Source: Candidatus Moraniibacteriota bacterium (GTDB lineage: Bacteria; Patescibacteriota; Minisyncoccia; Moranbacterales; UBA1568). Taken from it: a DNA stretch of 8,193 nucleotides. Each line of letters opens with the position of its first letter. Position 1 is the stretch's first letter. Under the pieces are notes generated by a model. It was not told where the DNA came from, did not search any database, and saw only the letters and a list, made by a program, of their open reading frames with translations. Below, piece by piece: positions 5,801 to 8,193 of this stretch. A program made the translations under genes and the position numbers. Location: positions 1 to 8,193 of the forward strand of contig JAUYFO010000002.1 of assembly GCA_030690925.1 (NCBI GenBank), written 5' to 3'.

Positions 5801-5903
5801 GGGCACTAAAATTGGCCCGAGTGGAATGGATTCTTGCGCGACTGACACCGAAATGCCGCACAAGTTCTTTACTAGCGCAATGCAGAGCTTCCCAGCCCCG
5901 CAC
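5772..5903 (-). CDS. Possible 43-aa helix-turn-helix-like ORF or remnant
   Basis: Between the promoter at 5952-5980 and the 201-aa gene, one minus-strand frame reads GTG (5901-5903) to TGA (5772-5774). The segment KELVRHFGVSRARIHS (residues 13-28) has the look of a helix-turn-helix as in small recombinase- or ParB-type regulators (ELARxFGVSRARIxQ). It is followed by APPEQ, where relatives often have LPPE. An in-frame TGA lies just upstream, the only start is GTG and no Shine-Dalgarno precedes it. It may therefore be a decayed fragment, an independent tiny regulator or chance. The stop codon lies in the hairpin before the next gene, 27 nt from its ATG. Confidence 0.3.
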   Translation of the reverse strand: MRGWEALHCASKELVRHFGVSRARIHSTRANFSAPPEQSQSSL

Positions 5904-5931
5904 GCAAAATTGTCAAAAAACGCTTCACTGC

Positions 5932-5980
5932 CGGTAATTTACCGACCATGTATTATACACCTAAAACGAAGAAAAGTCAA
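5932..5980 (-). promoter_or_regulatory. Consensus promoter with an inverted repeat at the start site
   Basis: -35 TTGACT (5975-5980, five of six), a 17-nt spacer and a perfect -10 TATAAT (5952-5957) predict a start near 5945. Directly after it on the minus strand is CGGTAAATTACCG (5932-5944), a perfect inverted repeat of 6+1+6. The position at about +1 to +13 is where a repressor operator would act. The leader from here to the ATG at 5744 is about 200 nt. Confidence 0.65.
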
Positions 5981-6025
5981 GCAAAATGCCCAACTTTCCC
6001 TTTTCTCAGCCACAAACAACCTAGG

Positions 6026-6631
6026 CTAGGCACGGGAGACGTAGGCGCCCTTTTCGGTGTTGACGATAATCCGGTCACCGGTCTTGACGAAGAGCGGAGT
6101 GGTCACCTGTAGCCCCGTCTCGAGCGTCACCACTTTGTCACCACCAGAAGCCGTGTCACCCTTCAGTCCGGGAGGGGCATCGGTCACGGTGAGAGTTACC
6201 TTGACTGGTATTTCGATGTTGATTGGTCGGCCGTCCCAGTTGAGGATGCTGACTTCCGTCCCCTCTACCAGATACTGCATCATGTCGCCCAGACTCTCCT
6301 TGGTCAGGAAAAACTGGTCGTAGGTAGCAGTATCCATAAACTGATACTGATCCCCTTCAAGATAGAGATACTGGGCATGTGATTTGGACATCTCGGCTTC
6401 GTCCACTTTGTCGGCACCAGAAAAAGTAAAATCAATAATCACTCCGGAGAGTAGGTTCCTCAGTTTGGTGCGCATCACTGCCCCACCCCGCCCAATCATG
6501 GAGTGGAGATAGCTCAGCACCAGATACGGTTCGCCGTTGTGGAGTATGGTTCTCCCAGTTTTGATGTCGGTCAGTCCTAACATAGAAAGAATGAGGCATG
6601 TGGAATCAAGAACACAGAAGAAAAACTTCAT
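6026..6631 (-). CDS. efp: Translation elongation factor P
   Basis: EF-P binds between the ribosomal P and E sites and relieves stalling at polyproline. The KOW-like domain I reads TDIKTGRTILHNGEPYLVLSYLH and contains the modification loop MIGRGGAV. The OB domains follow (KLRNLLSGV... and EVSILNWDGRPINIEIP). The C-terminal signature is PPGLKGDTASGGDKVVTLET (153-172) with LFVKTGDRIIV. The loop-tip residue is Arg48 of this frame, which is Arg32 counted from Met17, rather than the Lys of E. coli. The start is uncertain: the ATG at 6631 has GGAGG 4 nt upstream but adds 16 hydrophobic residues (MKFFFCVLDSTCLILS) not normal for EF-P. The ATG at 6583 starts MLGLTDIKTG, where the family usually begins, but lacks a Shine-Dalgarno. 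The gene follows rpsR by 27 nt as the last gene of the rpsF cluster. No clear terminator follows. Confidence 0.95.
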   Translation of the reverse strand: MKFFFCVLDSTCLILSMLGLTDIKTGRTILHNGEPYLVLSYLHSMIGRGGAVMRTKLRNLLSGVIIDFTFSGADKVDEAEMSKSHAQYLYLEGDQYQFMDTATYDQFFLTKESLGDMMQYLVEGTEVSILNWDGRPINIEIPVKVTLTVTDAPPGLKGDTASGGDKVVTLETGLQVTTPLFVKTGDRIIVNTEKGAYVSRA

Positions 6632-6658
6632 TTTTCCTCCACCACAACGATAAGAAAA

Positions 6659-6841
6659 TTATCGAACGAGGTATGGGATCAAAGCCATGAAACGAGCGCG
6701 CTTGATAGCACGAGCCAAACCACGTTGCTCCTTGGCCGAAAGGCCATGGCGCTTGGGTGGATACATCTTGCCCTGAGAATTCAAAAACTTACGCAAGAAA
6801 TAGGCATCCTTGTAATCCACTTTGGCTAACTTCTTACTCAT
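6659..6841 (-). CDS. rpsR: Small ribosomal subunit protein bS18
   Basis: bS18 binds next to bS6 on the platform of the 30S subunit. The 60-aa product has KVDYKDAYFLRKFL, then the family signature around RHGLSAKEQRGLARAIKRAR (31-50) and the end MALIPYLVR. It is shorter than the 75-aa E. coli protein, lacking most of the N-terminal tail, consistent with a reduced ribosomal protein. ATG 6841 is preferred because GGAAG precedes it at suitable spacing. An in-frame ATG at 6853 would add MEAA and has no Shine-Dalgarno. Third gene of the rpsF-ssb-rpsR order, about 57 nt after ssb. Confidence 0.95.
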   Translation of the reverse strand: MSKKLAKVDYKDAYFLRKFLNSQGKMYPPKRHGLSAKEQRGLARAIKRARFMALIPYLVR

Positions 6842-6898
6842 TGCTGCTTCCATAGTTTCGGTGATAAATGATAAGGGGTGCGAGATACTGGTACCTCA

Positions 6899-7384
6899 TT
6901 AAAAAGGAACGTCCTCGATCTTAATCTCTTCCCGCTCATCATCGAGATTGATGGTCGGAATTTCTTCTTCTGCCGGAGCCGGGGATCCCTTCTTTGGAGC
7001 GGTGCTGGCTGCGGCTGGAGCGGTGTTGCGCGGTGCCCCCTGACCACTACTGCCCTGAGCCCGACTACCGAGCTGCATATTCTCACCAACGATTTCGGTT
7101 ACCTTACGCTGTGTCCCATCCTTGGCGGTGTACTCCCTGGTTTGCAAACGTCCCTCGATATAGCACTCCTGGCCCTTGGTCAGGTACTGCCCAGCAATCT
7201 CCGAGAGGCGCCCCCATAGGACAATGGTATGGAACTCAGTCCGTTCCTGACGAGTACCACTTTTGTCCGTCCAGAAATTGTTGGTGGCCATAGACAGGGT
7301 GACTACTGACTGACCACTGGTGGTAGTACGCATGTCCGGGTCCCGGGTCAAGCGTCCCACCAACACTACTTTGTTTACATTCAT
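6899..7384 (-). CDS. ssb: Single-stranded DNA-binding protein
   Basis: SSB coats single-stranded DNA in replication, repair and recombination. The 161-aa protein has an OB fold over about residues 1-105: MNVNKVVLVGRLTRDPDMR, the TNNFWTDKSG loop, FHTIVLWGRLSEIAGQYLTK and YIEGRLQTREYTAKDG. A disordered Gly/Ala/Pro/Ser linker follows (about 108-140). The acidic tail ends IKIEDVPF, a variant of the DIPF tip that docks partner proteins. ATG 7384 is the family start. A GGAG is present but only 1 nt from the ATG, so initiation may depend on coupling to rpsF, which ends 32 nt upstream. Confidence 0.97.
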   Translation of the reverse strand: MNVNKVVLVGRLTRDPDMRTTTSGQSVVTLSMATNNFWTDKSGTRQERTEFHTIVLWGRLSEIAGQYLTKGQECYIEGRLQTREYTAKDGTQRKVTEIVGENMQLGSRAQGSSGQGAPRNTAPAAASTAPKKGSPAPAEEEIPTINLDDEREEIKIEDVPF

Positions 7385-7416
7385 ACTCCATTATTCAATG
7401 GTTATAACGACTTTGT

Positions 7417-7923
7417 TTAGATATCCAATTTTTCCTTGAGCTGGGCATCCATCTCTTCCTCGGTCACTACCTTCTTCTCTTCCTCTTTGGGAGCGATTGG
7501 GGCGATCGGCATGGGACGCACCGCGCCACGCTTCTCGTAACGGTTGCCACGATTCTCGGTACGGGGGCGCTCCTCCCGTGGAATAGCCTTCAATTCCGGC
7601 ATGTCATCAGCATTGACGATGAGCGATCGCAGAATGTCTTTGGACAACTGGAGTGCCCGGTTGATTTCTGTCAGCGGATGCACCGTTTGCTCAATCCCTT
7701 GCTCATCCCGCTCGTCCTTGTCAGGCAGAGTGAAGCGCCGGGCGATATAGGTGCCACGCACTTCATTCTTGACCACATAAGCCATCTTGCGCTTTTCTTC
7801 CGTAAAGGCGAGAAGAAACGTTCCGCCATGCGACGTCACCAACTGCTCCACATCTTCCCGAATATGTGGCAATTCCGCATCTTTGGATTCTCCGACCAGA
7901 TACAACAGTTCGTACTCTACCAT
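7417..7923 (-). CDS. rpsF: Small ribosomal subunit protein bS6
   Basis: bS6 forms a heterodimer with bS18 on the 30S platform. The 168-aa product begins MVEYELLYLVG and shows the ferredoxin-like fold pattern GGTFLLAFTEEKRKMAYVV, then RGTYIARRFTLP and INRALQLSKDILRSLIV. After about residue 110 it carries a long charged extension (RPRTENRGNRYEKRG, PMPIAPIAPKEEEKK) ending in an acidic/basic helix EEEMDAQLKEKLDI. The extension is longer than in most bS6 but comparable to tails in other bacteria. The start ATG 7921-7923 lacks a visible Shine-Dalgarno. First gene of the cluster, behind a leader of about 150 nt with its own promoter. Confidence 0.94.
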   Translation of the reverse strand: MVEYELLYLVGESKDAELPHIREDVEQLVTSHGGTFLLAFTEEKRKMAYVVKNEVRGTYIARRFTLPDKDERDEQGIEQTVHPLTEINRALQLSKDILRSLIVNADDMPELKAIPREERPRTENRGNRYEKRGAVRPMPIAPIAPKEEEKKVVTEEEMDAQLKEKLDI

Positions 7924-7963
7924 ATGATAGGGGCTAGGGTTTAGCGGTTATTAAGTGATAAGT

Positions 7964-8007
7964 AAAAAAATAAATCCCCAACAGAAGAAAATCGTACCGC
8001 TTGGGAA
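7964..8007 (-). terminator. Terminator-like hairpin in the rpsF leader (possible attenuator)
   Basis: On the minus strand TTCCCAA (8001-8007) pairs with TTGGGGA (7975-7981) over seven pairs, including one G-U, around a 19-nt loop. TTTATTTTTTT follows at once. It lies downstream of the promoter at 8081-8109 and about 40 nt before the rpsF ATG. It would act on the rpsF transcript itself as well as on read-through from the upstream gene. The long loop makes it weaker than the other terminators here. Confidence 0.45.
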
Positions 8008-8080
8008 ATATACCTCTCCGAGTCTTTTCCGTGAGAAACGGACGAGCGGGAGAAGCGTCGGACTTTCTGGTTGTTCCAAG

Positions 8081-8109
8081 ATAGTATCAGAGAATACGTT
8101 TTTTGGCAA
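8081..8109 (-). promoter_or_regulatory. Promoter of the rpsF-ssb-rpsR-efp cluster
   Basis: -35 TTGCCA (8104-8109, five of six), a 17-nt spacer and -10 TACTAT (8081-8086), preceded by TGA to form an extended -10. The predicted start is near 8074, leaving about 150 nt of leader. A small hairpin TCCGT-TTCTC-ACGGA lies within the leader at 8027-8041. Confidence 0.6.
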
Positions 8110-8121
8110 GAGACCCTCTCC

Positions 8122-8193
8122 CTACAGCAGTTTCTTGTAGTTATCGGCCCAGTAAAGAATGCCGTTGATATACGGGGGGTAGCTGGTACCCAA
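8122..8193 (-). CDS. C-terminal fragment of an unidentified protein
   Basis: The last 23 codons before a TAG (8122-8124) are open to the right edge and read LGTSYPPYINGILYWADNYK then KLL. The aromatic, Pro-containing composition and the clean end just before the rpsF promoter suggest a real gene end on the same strand. The fragment is too short to assign a family. No compact terminator is seen directly behind it, so it may read into the rpsF leader. Confidence 0.5.
   Translation of the reverse strand: MGTSYPPYINGILYWADNYKKLL

Noticed and set aside
5985..6028. Terminator after efp
   Set aside because: AGCC/GGCT around a 12-nt loop gives only 4 bp and no T tract follows, so it is not a credible terminator; transcription may end elsewhere or read into the next unit.
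1..8193. Alternative genetic code with TGA as glycine
   Set aside because: TGA terminates the sugar transferase at the normal family length just before a terminator, and no in-frame TGA interrupts a conserved gene.
1..8193. CRISPR array, tRNA or transposon ends
   Set aside because: No regularly spaced direct repeats, cloverleaf-like sequences or transposase/recombinase genes were found on either strand; the only mobile element supported is the intein.

Overview
All confidently called genes in this window lie on the minus strand, so the biology reads from right (8193) to left (1). Gene content and style suggest a small-genome bacterium of the Candidate Phyla Radiation (Patescibacteria). The evidence is a short bS18, an EF-P of unusual form, a four-helix membrane protein whose WGIRL...TVDP...FRQ...LLWW...LLLEF pattern I associate with CPR genomes, and compact gene spacing. 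TGA is used as an ordinary stop, for example in the sugar transferase, so the SR1/Gracilibacteria glycine code is not supported. The phylum assignment is inference.

Right part (about 5.9-8.2 kb): a 23-residue C-terminal fragment of an unidentified protein is followed by a sigma70-like promoter and a leader of about 150 nt with a terminator-like hairpin. Then comes the classical translation/replication cluster rpsF-ssb-rpsR (bS6, single-stranded DNA-binding protein, bS18), with efp (elongation factor P) as the fourth gene. Spacings are about 25-60 nt, consistent with one transcription unit.

Middle (about 4.4-6.0 kb): a consensus promoter with a 6+1+6 inverted repeat at its predicted start site opens a leader of about 200 nt. 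The leader holds a possible 43-codon helix-turn-helix-like reading frame and a two-tier hairpin next to the ribosome binding site. It precedes an unrecognised 201-aa soluble protein that ends at a strong terminator. Next is the CPR-type membrane protein with its own promoter.

Left part (1-4.4 kb): gyrB encodes a 1110-aa precursor carrying a full 432-aa intein between the GDSAGG motif and SAKQG of the Toprim domain. The intein has intact splicing residues, an HNH nuclease domain and a tail of degenerate Trp-centred repeats. Excision would restore a 678-aa GyrB. After a hairpin terminator comes a single-domain phosphoglycosyl transferase (sugar transferase), with its own near-consensus promoter and terminator, and finally a truncated zinc-ribbon protein.

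The most notable items are the gyrB homing intein and its repeat region, the putative regulated unit at 5139-5980, and the rpsF leader. No CRISPR array, tRNA, rRNA, transposase or recombinase gene was seen.
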